Counted from the first letter of the stretch, positions 36,401 to 42,335 are shown. The stretch is 64,000 nt of DNA from Hippopus hippopus (GCA_946811185.2 OX328105.1:39234845-39298844), one strand, 5' to 3'. Notes: generated by a model not told the origin, from the letters alone. Translations and numbers: made by a program.

Positions 36401-39400
36401 ATCACATACATCTGAGCTTGTGAAGCAATTTTTGAAGTCAGAGAAGGTTACCATCTTGCCGCACCCACCATACTCTCCAGATCTAGCCCCATGCTACTTT
36501 TTCCTTTTTCCAAAACTTAAAAAGTTCTTATCTGGTCGTTGTTACAAGTCCCGACAAGCCCTTGGCTCAGCCATCAGTCAGTACCTCAGAGGTCTACCTA
36601 AATCAGCGTACTGTGACGCATTTCAGAAATGGATTCAGAGATTGAAATTATGTATTTCAAACCGTGGAGAATATTTTGAAGGGATGTAAGCTTCATTTCA
36701 TTATTTGAGTTGAATGCTTTTGCGATATCGTACAATACACATTACATATCGAACAACCCTCGTATATTTATTTTAAAATCGATTGAGACACAAGTTCATG
36801 CAACTTTAATTAATCTTTATCCTGCTAAATAACTTAAATGACACTTTCAAGCCGATAGCATAAACCCAAATAATGCTACTTCTGATTTTTTTTTTGAGAA
36901 GAATATCTTTATTGGACAGTGTAGATCCAAGATCAGACCGCATGTTCTGTCCAGTCTGATCTTGATCTACATTGTCCACAAAAGGTCAGAGAGTCGCGCT
37001 TAGCAGCGTTAGGGTTTATCTCTCTCAATTCTGCCGCCAGGAAACTACACCAGTACTTAAGCTGAATATGTGGGCCAGTGAACTGTCCTAAAGTTGACAT
37101 CCGCTCATAGGTATCAAACTCAGGACCCTATGGTTATGAGGCCAATGCTCTACCTCACAACCACGGAACCCACGCTGCTAGGGGCTCGAGCAGAGTTTTG
37201 GTAAAAATCACTGTTGGGGTTTATGGAAGGGTATTGATAATGGTCATTGTTAAGACATGTCTCTACATCCTTTCACTCTATACCAAATGACATTTTGGAC
37301 TGGACCAAACGCAAAACATTCTCAGATGACAAATGGTTATGTGCAGAACATGACAGCTGCAGTCTGATCTTGATCTTTACTGTTCTTAGTCCCAAACTGC
37401 CCCCAAAAGGTCTTTTCTATTGACCAAAAACATAGCTATTGATTTTATCTATTCAGAATACATGTACTAAATATCAACCTTTGTACCATACTTGTTAAAA
37501 AGACATTGTATAAATATTTTGCTGCATAATTACATTTTATTTGTAACGCATAAACACATCGTCACTATTGAAATAGTGGGTATTTTGCCACAGGCACTTT
37601 CTTTTTATTTTCATGTTCAACTTTTTTTTCCTCTACTATTTTAATTTTCATGCATGATTATTTATTGCATAATAAATTTCCCTCACTTTACATGACTGCA
37701 TATTCCCTTAATTCTTTAACACTCTGCAACTTGTTAGACTTGTCCAAATCAACTCTTTACCAAACAACAAATTTTTGGACTGGACCAAATTCAAAGCATC
37801 TGCAGACAACAAATTAAATCTTGTTAACATGATGATTTCTGACTTTGATAGGGTAGAAAAAATTTTGGGAAAAGAAGAAAATGCTGGTTACCAGCATTTT
37901 CTCCTTTTCCCACAATGTTTTCCACAGGCTTTTTTCTCAGGGTCGTTAAAAGTAGGGATTGTGTGGTAAAGAGTTAAAAGCATAATTATGCAGACGACAA
38001 ATTAAATGTTACTAAGATGAAATATTCTGTTTGTGACAGGATTGAAAATATAATAGAAAAAGAGAAAATGCTGATTACCAGCATTTTCTGCTTTTCCTAC
38101 AATGTTTTCTAAAGCATTTTGTATCAGGATTATGTTTTCTAAAGCGCTTTGCATCATGGTTATCAAAACTTGGAGTTGTGTGGTACAGATTTAACTGGTT
38201 TTACCAAATAATAGAATCTTAAAATTTTCCAAATTGAAAACTTCAACATACAACACATAAATTACGGTTGAAATGGTTGCATTTGTCTTTGAAAGGATAT
38301 AAAATGCTGTTGGAAATAGAGAAAAAAAATGGTTACCAGCATTTTCTCGGTAATACACCATTTGCATACCAACAATATTTTAAACAGCTTTCTTTCTCAA
38401 AGGCTGTTAAAACTTGGGATTGTTTGTAGATGGGTTAAAGTCCTTACTTTAATCCTAAGCTTTGTTAGCAAAATTTTTTGGTGTCTTTGATGATGGTGTA
38501 GATAAAGATCAGACTGCACATACTGTAGATCCTGTCTGATTTTACATATAAACTTGTAAATAACATGCAATATATTAACCCAAACATCCTTAAAATACAG
38601 CGTCAAAGTCTGTTAACTCTTTACCATTTGCAGATGACTAATTTCTATGTGGCTTAAATGATGGCATTTGTCTTAGAATGGGTAGAAATTGTTGTGGGAA
38701 AAGGAGAAAATGCTGAGTTACATGCATTTTTCCTTTTCCTACAATGTTTTCAAAGACTTTGTTCTTCAGAGTTGTTAACTCTTTACCATACAATCCCAAC
38801 CCTGAGAACATGACTGCTGAAAACCTTGTGGGAACAGCCAAATTGCTGCTAACCACCATTTTCCTCCCAATAGCTTATGTTTTCTACCCTTTCAAAGACA
38901 AATTTAAAATTTTGAGTGACATTTAATTTGTTGTCTGATAATGCTTTCACTCTTTCAACTTGGACAAGTCTTAAATTTTGTCATTTGGTAAAAAGTTCAG
39001 CTTTACCGATCAATCCCAAGTTCTGACAACACTAAAGAAGAAAGCTTTCAAAACACTGTAGGGAAGGAAGAGGTGGTGGTAGCCACTTTTTCTCCTTTTC
39101 TGGTGATCTTTCGTGCTGTTTCTGAGACAAATCCCAGCATTTGGGCTACTTTTGAAATGTCTGCAAATGCTTTCAATTCTGACAAGTCTAATTTTGTTGT
39201 CTGGTACAGCGTTCAGTACTCTCTGGCCTTTAAACTTTTTTTGGATTGAATTCAAATGAACGAGTTTTAGAAACAGAAAAAAGTTCAGTTATCAAGTTTA
39301 TAGAATGCTAAAGATTAGCCACTTTGTTCAATCCATTATCACAAGACAAAATTTTATACTAGCCCAAATTAAAAGCACTTGCTAACTGCCAAAAGAAACT

Positions 39401-41952
39401 GTGGATCAAACGATCAATGCTGCCTGTATCAGAAAGGAAAACATTGAGGGAAAAGGAGAAAATGCTGGTTTCAACATTTTCTCCTTTTCCTACAATGTTT
39501 TCAAAAGCCTCCTCCCTAGGGTTGGTTTAGAAAGCTGGATTTTTGTGGTAAAGGGTTGAAGAAATAGCTGTCCACCTTAGCTCAGTTGTTAACTTTACCA
39601 AACAACAAAGCTTTAGACTTGTCCAAATTCAAAGCATTTGCAGCCGGCATATCAAATCTGGCTGAAATTATGCAGTTTGTCTGTCACCCAGGAATAGTAA
39701 AAAACACTGCTAGAAGAGGAAAATTACTTAACATATTAGGATTTTTTGGGGTATAACATTCAGATAAGCCTTCATTATAAGAGATTTGTAAGCCAGATAT
39801 GCTGGTTCAATCCCAACTGGTGGAACAAGTAACATACGAGTTGTAACCCTTGTGCAAGGCTCTTTAAAGGCCCAGCCTTCCACTTGATGAAACCAAACGA
39901 AGACAAGAATTTGTATGACTAAATTACTGTTGGAAGAAGGTTGAAACACCATTCAAACAAACTGCAATAGATCTATACCCAACTTCTTCGAGATATTTTT
40001 TATTATAAATCTAGAAAATTCCTAAATTTGTAACAATGTTGCATTCAAGCCTTTCTTTGCAGATTCATGAAATATCTTTTTAACCCTTTATTGCATGACA
40101 AAATTTTAGACCTGTCCAAATTGAAAGCATTTGCAGATGACAGTTTCAATGTGGCTCATATGAAATGATTTTTCTTTGATAGGGTAGAAAACATTGTGGG
40201 AAAAGGAGAAAATGCTGGTAACCAGCATTTTCTCCTTTTCCCACAATGTTTTCAATAGCTTTCTCTTTCAGGGACGTTAAAAGTCGTCATTGTGTGGTAA
40301 AGGGTTAATACTTTGCAAAGCAAAATTCTGAACTTGTCCAAATCCAAATCATTTGTAGGTGACAAATTTAATGTATCTCAAATGGAGAAATATTGTCTTT
40401 GAAGGGGTAGGAAAGATTGTGGGAAAACGAGGAAATGCTGGTTGTCCAAAATCCGAAGCATTTGCAAATGACAAAGATTCAACCTTTCTGTGATGGATGG
40501 AATTCTCTTTCAAAGGGTAGAAAAGATTGTGGGAAAAGGAGAAAATGCTTTTTCCCATTTTTTTTCTTTTTTTAAAAGAAACTCCCCTCAGGTTGATAAA
40601 AATCATGATTTAACAAAAAAACAGAAATTAAACTATGTATATAAGCAAGGGAAAAATCAATAGGGTACATGATTGTCTTTGTACCTATTTCAGGCCAGGT
40701 AACATTTGTTGAGGTATGTTTTAAACTTTTTACAAAACACTAAAATCTAATACATGTGTACTTGTCCAAATAGAATGCGTTTGGAGACAACAAATTATAT
40801 ATGGTTGAAGTTATGAAAATTATTCTTTAAAAGGTAGAAAAAGGAGAAAATGCTGGTTACTTGCATTTTCTCCTTTTCCTGCAATGTTTTTAAAAGCATT
40901 CTTTATGAAGATTGTGAAGCCACGGTACTGTTTGGTAAAGGGCTACCATTCTGAATGCTCTGACAACCAGATGACTAAATTTTGGTCTCTACCATATCAG
41001 AGGCATTTGCGGACAATAAATCAAATGTGGCTAATGTTATGGTATTTGTCTTTGAAAGGGTAGAAAACATTGCAAGGAAAAGGAGAAAATGCTGGTTACC
41101 AGCATTTTCTCCTTTTTGCACAATGTTTTCAAAAGCCGTTATTTTTTTTCAGGGTTTTGAAAACCTGATACATGTATTTTGGTTTAGGACTTTACACCTT
41201 ACCAATTGCAGATGATCTATTTTGCCTTGCAGCAGACATCTCTCGAAAATATTGTGACAAATGGCAAAATTGCATGCAATAAGCAATCTTCACTAATGCA
41301 ACATTGTTTTTCCTCCATTTGTCATTCTTGTTTTTTCACTCGGCATATCATTTTCAAGTCTATCCAATGAAATCTTAGCACACCTTAAATTGTATTTTAA
41401 AACAGTATAGAAAAATAATTATCATACTGCACATTTTGGGGTAGTCTGATCTTGATCTATAACATTTTCTGACATATTCTGGCTACTTGGGAACAAGAAA
41501 TGTCATATAATTTCCTACTTTACTAGTAAGTATGGACCATTTTATATATTTTGCAGGTTTATAACCCCGGATCAAATCTTCATATTTCACAAATTTGTAA
41601 GAAAGCCACTTAGATCTGAACTCTTTACCAAACAATCCAGTGTTTTTAAAGAATTTCACAAAAGAAGGCTTTGCAAAACTTTGTGGGAAATCGGTAAAAT
41701 ATCAGCGTTTTCGCCATTTCCCACAATGTTTTGCTTATAAATACAAATCCTATCAGTAGGGATTTGACTAGTCTGGAAATACTTTCAATTCGTACAAGTG
41801 CAGAACTTTGTCGTCCGATATAGAGCAATTCAATTGGATGCCTGTTACCTGCCAAGTTTGTAATGATATTATTGTTAATGATGTTGGAGATGATGATTTC
41901 CTACCTTGAACAGTAAACAAAGGCAGAGAACTCCGGCGGCCCAGGCCCACAT
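12348..41952 (-). CDS. Small multi-pass membrane protein, five exons, 185 residues
   Basis: Five minus-strand exons join with consistent phase at every junction: 41952-41905, 25597-25488, 16344-16251, 13934-13706 and 12424-12348 (558 bases, 185 residues plus TAA). All have AG acceptors and GT donors, mostly GTAGG or GTGAG. Residues 1-16 are a short hydrophobic start (MWAWAAGVLCLCLLFK). Residues 27-48 and 66-84 are transmembrane helices. Residues 85-185 form a soluble, probably beta-rich domain with FVLETELFLPSKPSF and ILDENRNGIHVGNADISI. Introns are 16.3, 9.1, 2.3 and 1.3 kb; the second contains the LINE. The family is not recognised; a small accessory subunit or tetraspan-like protein are possibilities. 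Upstream sequence near 41960-42200 would hold the 5'UTR. The start and last exon are the least certain parts. Confidence 0.72.
12800..13053. mobile_element. MITE A, two deleted copies
   Basis: 12800-12935 is the right half of a reverse copy with an intact hairpin. 12932-13053 is a forward copy that jumps from the left arm base (TTTTGAAAATATTGTGAGA) to the outer right end, losing the palindrome. Confidence 0.65.
13055..13672 (+). repeat. Interspersed repeat with (GACG)n-like tail, about 620 bp
   Basis: It runs from GAGGCGCTTGAGCGCC to CTGGCCTTTGGCCAGTGGAG. It holds two diverged internal repeats around GGAACATTCCTG (about 13357 and 13500) and a GGACG/GAACG low-complexity stretch at 13574-13612. 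The layout, inner tandem units plus a CpG-rich microsatellite, resembles bivalve pearl-type elements; this is inference. Confidence 0.6.
13706..13934 (-). CDS. Exon 4 of the 185-residue membrane protein
   Basis: 229 bases between TTTCAG and GTAGGT on the minus strand, phase 0 in and phase 1 out. It is open throughout, encoding 76 residues (TRWNICEIVQSFRDTVKYYL...) of the soluble domain. It is the best-supported exon by length and borders. Confidence 0.8.
13979..14362 (+). mobile_element. MITE B carrying a nested MITE A
   Basis: The B left part (GGGACTTTAATGCATC, then CCCAGGTCAGCCTGCACAG) runs to GATGCATTAA at 14206 and resumes after 14335 as ACCCCCTTTTGACACAGC. The insertion is exactly at the TTAA of the B right terminal repeat. 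Confidence 0.8.
14203..14335 (+). mobile_element. MITE A, deleted, nested in MITE B
   Basis: It starts at TTAA 14203-14206 and ends TTTGATAAAGGATGAA. The right arm and most of the right outer half are deleted after CTGGTAACCAG. Confidence 0.75.
14510..14660 (+). mobile_element. MITE A right half
   Basis: From TTCTTCTTTTCCCACAA through CATTTGAGTCCA to TAGAGATTAA at 14660. The left half is absent. Confidence 0.6.
14925..15488 (-). mobile_element. MITE A split by a SINE
   Basis: Outer TTAA at 14925-14928 and 15485-15488. The copy reads from the left to 15139, is interrupted by a 324-bp SINE, and resumes at 15464 for its last 25 bases (AATTGTGTGGTAAAGTGTTAA). Confidence 0.88.
15140..15463 (+). 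mobile_element. Full-length tRNA-derived SINE with 13-bp target duplication
   Basis: A direct repeat TCAGAATTGTGTG flanks it at 15127-15139 and 15464-15476. The head is tRNA-like, with A box TAGCTCAGTCGGTAGCG and B box GGTTCGATCCC. A conserved body (GTGGGAAAGAAGCCAGTGGC, TACACTGGCCGCC) follows, and the tail is GGCGTTAAACACC plus (CAAT)n. The (CAAT)n tail and TSD imply LINE-mediated insertion. Confidence 0.92.
15485..15712 (+). mobile_element. MITE A abutting the SINE-split copy
   Basis: It shares TTAA 15485-15488 with the neighbour. The right tip has decayed to TTGATAAACAGTTCA. The hairpin is imperfect (TTTTATGCAAAATGC). Confidence 0.75.
15970..16199 (-). mobile_element. MITE A, reverse
   Basis: The left tip is CTCTTACCAAACGAC and the right tip TGGTAAAGGGTTGAA. 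The hairpin at about 16074-16142 is nearly perfect. Confidence 0.8.
16251..16344 (-). CDS. Exon 3 of the 185-residue membrane protein (transmembrane helix)
   Basis: 94 bases between CTCACAG and GTGAGT on the minus strand. Its first G completes an Arg codon from exon 2, then 31 codons encode NAEECRLVQGG and a hydrophobic helix SLVIWVIVISLCPLF. Confidence 0.75.
16676..16897 (-). mobile_element. MITE A, reverse
   Basis: TTAA at both ends. The right arm lost CACAA (CTTTTCCCATGTTTTC), giving an asymmetric hairpin. Confidence 0.8.
16910..17525 (-). mobile_element. MITE A remnants flanking a reverse SINE (17049-17353)
   Basis: The A left half runs 16910-17045. A reverse SINE follows (GGTGTTTAATGCCATTTTCA at its tail end, inverse B box GGGGATTCAAGCAAGC at 17285-17300). 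A second A piece with a perfect hairpin lies at 17445-17515. Whether these are one split copy or two cannot be decided by eye. Confidence 0.65.
17535..17760 (-). mobile_element. SINE, reverse
   Basis: GGCTTTCTCACACCAGTATT, TTCCAAGCCACTAACTGC and the inverse B box ATATCGAACCCGTAACC mark a head-bearing copy of the same subtype as 24881 and 63470. Confidence 0.7.
18025..18160 (+). mobile_element. MITE A fragment with intact hairpin top
   Basis: TTGGAAAAGGAGAAAATGCT and its inverse are present around an altered loop. The right outer half is partial. Confidence 0.6.
18326..18608 (-). mobile_element. SINE, reverse
   Basis: Same subtype as the 15140 copy: TTTCCAAGCCACTGGCTGC, GGGGATTCAAACCAGC (inverse B box) and CGGGCTTGGC at the head end. 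Confidence 0.72.
18611..18790 (+). repeat. Interspersed repeat E
   Basis: AGCAAGAAATATCTTTAAAA followed by TGAATTTGCCAGCAAGTAGG and TTTTACCAATCACAAATTTA matches 3975-4165. Confidence 0.6.
19030..19115 (+). mobile_element. MITE C core palindrome
   Basis: GATCAGACTGCACG and its inverse CGTGCAGTCTGATC-type arms flank a short loop at about 19060, followed by TCTACACTGTCCACAAAAG. The outer ends are not recognisable. Confidence 0.6.
19134..19290 (+). mobile_element. MITE A left fragment joined to a MITE C piece
   Basis: The A left half to GGGAAAAGGAGAAAACACTGG (19134-19218) is followed directly by a C-like ATCAGACTGTATG...CTGATCTTGCTT palindrome. Confidence 0.5.
19513..19726 (-). mobile_element. 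MITE A, decayed reverse copy
   Basis: TTTAGACTGGTTC at the left and GATTGTTTGGTCAAGG at the right. The hairpin is decayed (GTTAGCAACATAC). Confidence 0.6.
20459..23914 (-). pseudogene. LINE ORF2: AP endonuclease, reverse transcriptase, CCHC tail; frameshifted
   Basis: ORF2 opens in the same frame as ORF1 right after the TAG (DSGQGPEINI, then NIATWNICGL, the endonuclease start) with no ATG. In order: an endonuclease with LIETWSDY, FLVGDLNA and SDHLPL; a TAA at 23522-23524; frameshifts near 22975 and 22740; RT with SYKIFSNIIHKRL, IDFQKAFD and GTRQGD; a frameshift near 21670; then the FADD catalytic box at 21641-21660. After the thumb region there is another frameshift near 20990 and a CxxC...H...C zinc-binding tail (ICTFCLDMYHVNC). 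It ends at TAG 20459-20461. At least one stop and four frameshifts make it inactive. Confidence 0.88.
23915..24682 (-). pseudogene. LINE ORF1 protein (coiled coil plus RRM-like domain), one nonsense codon
   Basis: From ATG 24682, a 75-residue N-terminal part carries a heptad coiled coil (IQTLTSENKLLKNENAALRE). After an in-frame TGA at 24455-24457 the same frame continues as an L1-type RNA-binding domain (IEREHRVGSRKTKNCPIIVI, then FKDREAVFARANSVL). A Gly/Gln/Asn-rich tail ends at TAG 23915-23917. The TGA replaces what was probably an Arg codon (CGA). This is a nucleic-acid-binding chaperone of the retrotransposon particle by family knowledge. Confidence 0.85.
24881..25130 (-). mobile_element. 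SINE, reverse, truncated at its 3' end by the LINE
   Basis: CATATCATGGTGGTCAGTGA, CTTTCTCACACCAGTACTGA and inverse B box GTTATGAACCAGC match the 63470 copy. The tail stops at CGTAACGCCATTTTAAC where the LINE 5'UTR begins. Confidence 0.75.
25382..25452 (+). mobile_element. MITE C core fragment
   Basis: Contains ACAGATCCACATTCTGTGCA and TCTGATCTTGATCTATACC, the C hairpin without its ends. Confidence 0.5.
25488..25597 (-). CDS. Exon 2 of the 185-residue membrane protein (transmembrane helix)
   Basis: 110 bases between TTTTCAG and GTAGGT on the minus strand. Only phase 0 is open. It encodes AYNERKRMGCFSVIYL and the rest of a 22-residue helix, ending WKCVL plus AG of a split Arg codon. Confidence 0.78.
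25621..27082 (+). mobile_element. MITE A split by a 1.2-kb minisatellite element
   Basis: The left part 25621-25738 ends in the middle of the right hairpin arm (ATTTTCTCCTTTT). The right part resumes at about 26952 (TTCCTACAATGTTTTC) and runs to TTAA 27079-27082. The A copy therefore predates the insertion. Confidence 0.82.
25739..26951 (-). mobile_element. Pearl-like element with 162-bp tandem repeats
   Basis: A CpG-rich lead (GTCGAAGACGGGACGTATTA, then GGGC/GGCG-rich sequence) is followed by about 6.5 units of 162 bp (starting about 25841, 26003, 26165, 26327, 26489, 26651 and 26811). Each unit begins GGAGCATAACTTTGTCATCT, and units decay toward the right. A 0.1-kb tail follows. The minus-strand frame through units 1-5 is open because 162 is 54 codons; no evidence makes it a real protein. 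The organisation matches bivalve pearl elements, which are probably non-autonomous Helitron relatives. Confidence 0.75.
27096..27230 (+). mobile_element. MITE A, strongly decayed
   Basis: TTAAACATTGTGGAGAAAA, CTGGTCCTTTTCACTCAATG and GATAAAAGGATTAA are the remaining landmarks. Confidence 0.45.
27226..27674 (-). mobile_element. MITE A (reverse) with a second MITE A (27293-27518, forward) nested inside
   Basis: The outer copy reads to GCAGGCAACAATTCAA, then the inner copy begins (GTCTTTACCACACAATCCCG) and ends at CAACTTAA 27518. The outer copy resumes as ATGTGGCTCC. The junction is the internal TTAA of the family consensus (CAAATTAAATGTGGCTC). Confidence 0.8.
27807..28146. mobile_element. MITE A, deleted reverse copy (27807-27915) and decayed forward copy (27930-28146)
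   Basis: The first jumps from CATCCAAATTGCA to TTTTTTCAAAAATC, deleting the palindrome. The second keeps the full outline, but its stem no longer pairs. Confidence 0.65.
28263..28388 (-). mobile_element. SINE tail fragment
   Basis: TTTTTATGTCACTTTGAACA, ATATCAAAGCTGCAGTTCAC and TCCTGGGTTTCACCAGTACT match the body and tail of the 8977 copy, inverted. Confidence 0.6.
28409..28634 (-). mobile_element. MITE A, full length reverse (226 bp)
   Basis: TTAA 28409-28412 and 28631-28634. The hairpin is near perfect around CTGGTTACCAG. Confidence 0.83.
28764..29110. repeat. Tandem repeat of about 55 bp interrupted by MITE D
   Basis: Units containing CATACATGCTGCATAA and TTTCC occur at 28770-28820 and 28828-28863. 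The following GTCTCTGTTGTCATGTTC of the second unit is found only after the MITE D at 29081. Confidence 0.7.
28864..29080 (+). mobile_element. MITE D, 217-bp fold-back element with TTAA flanks
   Basis: TTAA 28864-28867 and 29077-29080. Inverted tips are GGATAGCGCACCCTAATGGG and CCCATTAGGGTGCCCCATCC. An inner pair, CTAAGACCCGGGTGATCCGT / TGATTACCTGAGTCTTAG, extends the fold-back. The interrupted tandem repeat around it acts as an empty-site reference. Confidence 0.85.
29350..29519. repeat. Fold-back repeat, about 39-bp arms
   Basis: CCTGAGCTGACACAACATTT near 29370 is mirrored by AAATGTTGTGTCAACTCAGG near 29482, with partial pairing extending outward (TAGTAACATTC / GAACATTACTA). The loop is about 90 bases. 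It is possibly a MITE remnant. Confidence 0.65.
29655..29895 (+). mobile_element. SINE body and tail, head missing
   Basis: GATAATGGTTGTGACAAGAT, GTAGTGGCTTGGAATGAAAT and GCACTGGCCACTG, then a GGCATTGAACACCAAGC tail and (CAAC)n. Confidence 0.65.
29935..30010 (+). mobile_element. MITE C core fragment
   Basis: GTGTAGATCAAGGTTAGACTGC and a TGTCTGATCTTGATGTGC half-inverse around a short loop. No ends seen. Confidence 0.5.
30665..30893 (-). mobile_element. MITE A, full length reverse (229 bp)
   Basis: TTAA at both ends. The hairpin is perfect but for CCTACAAGG in place of CCCACAATG. Confidence 0.87.
31253..31735 (+). mobile_element. MITE B carrying a nested MITE A
   Basis: The B left tip TGAATCATGCTTTGATAGGGG runs to TTAA 31274-31277, and B resumes at TTAA 31498-31501 as ATGTATCTAC. 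Its hairpin (CAGGTTAGTCTGTGCAG) and right tip (CCCCTTTTCCCAGAGTATGG) follow. Confidence 0.83.
31274..31501 (-). mobile_element. MITE A, full length reverse, nested in MITE B
   Basis: 228 bp with TTAA at each end, which together equal the target-site duplication of the B element's GGCTTAATGCAT block. Hairpin arms carry matched changes (GAAGAAAATG / CATTTTCTTC), see findings. Confidence 0.88.
31795..31870 (+). mobile_element. MITE C core fragment
   Basis: TTTTGTGGCCAGTGTAGATC through GATAGATCTACACTGTCC. One arm has diverged. Confidence 0.45.
32257..32336 (+). mobile_element. MITE A left fragment
   Basis: TTAACCCTTTACCACAAAATC to GGAAATGCTAGTAAGC, then it breaks off beside the SINE tail. Confidence 0.55.
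32337..32870 (-). mobile_element. SINE (reverse) split by a nested MITE A
   Basis: The SINE tail (GGTGTTTAATACTGTTTTCA) at 32348-32378 is separated from its body (TGGCTAGTACAGCTATCCAT onward) by MITE A at 32375-32594. The inverse B box (GGAGTTCGAACCAG) lies at 32791-32805. Confidence 0.8.
32375..32594 (+). mobile_element. MITE A nested in a SINE
   Basis: The left flank has mutated to TTCAA; the right end is TGGTAAAGAGTTAA. The left arm is shortened (CACATCACAGGAAAATG). Confidence 0.78.
33073..33642 (-). mobile_element. MITE A split by a short tandem-repeat element (33238-33568)
   Basis: The A left half to AACACTGTGGGAAAAGAAAA at 33234 and right half from TTCACCACAGTATTTTC at 33572 flank two about 147-bp units beginning TTTTTGACCCAACATG / TTTTTGACCCGACATG. 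Each unit contains GGCCTCTAGAGCGTACACAA. This is the same situation as at 25739. Confidence 0.72.
33700..33924 (+). mobile_element. MITE A, decayed forward copy
   Basis: TTTTAACAACTCCTAGACAA, TTGAAACATTGTGGCAAATG and GACAAGTTTGAAGTTCTGTC mark its length. The stem is imperfect. Confidence 0.65.
34344..35050 (-). mobile_element. MITE B carrying two tandem MITE A copies
   Basis: The B tip TGAGCCGTACTGTGCCAGAA runs to TTAA 34370. Two A copies follow, and B resumes at TTAA 34818-34821 with TGCATGTCCATGATACATCA. Its hairpin (CAGGTCGGCCTACACCGACT) and right tip (CCCCTTTTCATGGTGCATGG) follow. Confidence 0.82.
34370..34821. mobile_element. MITE A, two abutting copies (34370-34596 forward, 34593-34821 reverse)
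   Basis: They share TTAA 34593-34596. The reverse copy has a perfect 67-bp hairpin at 34700-34766; the forward copy's stem has changed (GGAAAGAGCACTGG). Confidence 0.87.
35080..35415 (+). repeat. Degenerate minisatellite, roughly 45-bp units
   Basis: Seven or eight diverged units share GTTTAGGGCAGGG...TAGTGGTCACTGT. One more unit lies at 37210-37252, beyond the mariner. TTAGGG occurs within units, but the array is not telomeric. Confidence 0.7.
35426..36762 (+). mobile_element. mariner transposon copy 2 (1337 bp)
   Basis: Inverted ends CGAGAGCTGTTCGATATG and (inverted) CGAGGGTTGTTCGATATG are flanked by TA at 35424-35425 and 36763-36764. It is the same family as 4407-5741, with only scattered differences, and is inserted at the edge of the minisatellite. 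Confidence 0.95.
35618..36689 (+). pseudogene. mariner transposase, frameshifted and catalytically altered copy
   Basis: ATG at 35618. A helix-turn-helix region leads into VTDDETWVHYF and LLHDNAPSHTS. The third catalytic Asp is lost: PDLAPCYFFLFP has Tyr where copy 1 has Asp. Spacing between the second motif and that position is the normal 34. A one-base deletion at about 36240 (TTCTTCTC-GTGATGG) ends the first frame at TGA; the second frame continues to 36689. The break is in a different place from copy 1, so the two decayed independently. Confidence 0.92.
36812..37018 (+). mobile_element. MITE C, about 205 bp
   Basis: From TTAATCTTTATCCTGCTAAA to TTAGCAGCGTTAGGGTTTA. The core is GATCAGACCGCATG / TCCAGTCTGATCTTGATC. 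The right TTAA has mutated. Confidence 0.72.
37030..37185 (-). mobile_element. SINE-like fragment with tRNA-like head
   Basis: On the minus strand it reads GTGGTTGTGAGGTAGAGCA (A box) and GAGTTTGATACC (B box), followed by a body unlike the other SINEs here except CAAAC/CCAGTAC pieces. Confidence 0.55.
37709..38194 (-). mobile_element. MITE A with another MITE A (37748-37977) nested inside
   Basis: The outer left end (TTAATTCTTTAACACTCTGC) is cut after TTGTCCAAATC. The inner complete copy follows, then the outer resumes at AAGCATAATTATGCAGACG. The outer right half contains a 31-base internal duplication (ATGTTTTCTAAAGC twice). Confidence 0.78.
38191..38437 (-). mobile_element. MITE A abutting the nested pair
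   Basis: It shares TTAA 38191-38194 and ends TTAA 38434-38437. An extra CGGTAATACACCATTTGCAT sits inside the right arm. Confidence 0.7.
38613..39213. mobile_element. Chain of three MITE A copies (38613-38777, 38774-38999, 38996-39213)
   Basis: The first is a reverse copy missing about 60 bases of its outer left part and shares TTAA 38774-38777 with a forward copy. That copy ends in TTCAGC, which is also the start of a third, forward, copy. Only the first has a recognisable stem. Confidence 0.72.
39325..39735 (-). mobile_element. MITE A reverse copy (39325-39560) and left-half fragment (39588-39735)
   Basis: The first has stem GAGGGAAAAGGAGAAAATGC with a shortened loop (GGTTTCAACA). The second breaks off at TAGAAGAGGAAAATTACTTA. 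Confidence 0.68.
40080..40308 (-). mobile_element. MITE A, full length reverse with perfect hairpin
   Basis: TTAA 40080-40083 and 40305-40308. The 67-bp palindrome at 40188-40254 has no visible mismatch. Confidence 0.88.
40305..40613 (-). mobile_element. MITE A with internal duplication of its left half
   Basis: It shares TTAA 40305-40308 with the previous copy. The left half (GTCCAAATCCAAATCATTTG to GAGGAAATGCTGG) is repeated (GTCCAAAATCCGAAGCATTT to GAGAAAATGC) before a single right half, so two copies have probably recombined. Confidence 0.68.
40722..41180 (-). mobile_element. MITE A, two reverse copies (40722-40945, 40965-41180)
   Basis: The first lacks the outer stem base (AAAAGGTAGAAAAAGGAGAA). 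The second has a good stem with GCAAGGAAAAGG and an oligo-T insertion in the right half. Confidence 0.7.
41617..41832 (+). mobile_element. MITE A, forward, short stem
   Basis: TTTACCAAACAATCCAGTG at the left, CTTTGTCGTCCGATATAGAG at the right. The stem lost the GGAGAAAATGC part. It ends 70 bases before exon 1 of the minus-strand gene. Confidence 0.68.
41905..41952 (-). CDS. First coding exon of the 185-residue membrane protein
   Basis: ATG at 41952-41950, then 15 codons to the GTAGG donor at 41904. The frame with the right phase for exon 2 has a stop upstream of this ATG, so it is the likely start. The encoded peptide is hydrophobic and Cys-rich, acting as a signal or first membrane segment. 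Confidence 0.65.
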
Positions 41953-42335
41953 GGAAAAGACAATCCCACTTCACAGTTGTATGTCTATAATGATTCACCA
42001 TTAAACAAACACTAAAAGGCACAACATGTAACAAACATTTCAATAGAAGAGGAAATTTAACACCAAATGTTCGACCACGTTACACAAAATGTATCCCAGG
42101 TAAAATGTAAATGGATATAACTCACGGATATTTTACATCAAACCCATATACCGTAGGTCGATCGATATCGCACTGTTTGTTTCGCTTCGGCAAACTCGGG
42201 TAGCCTACCTATCGATCCGAGCTTCATTCAAATCCGATATTGTACAACAATAACTTAATTGAGCTGCTTTGATTTTAAGCTGGCATGAGTCTATACCTGT
42301 CCCAGAATACCCTTTACCCCTTTCTTAAGAGTCGG

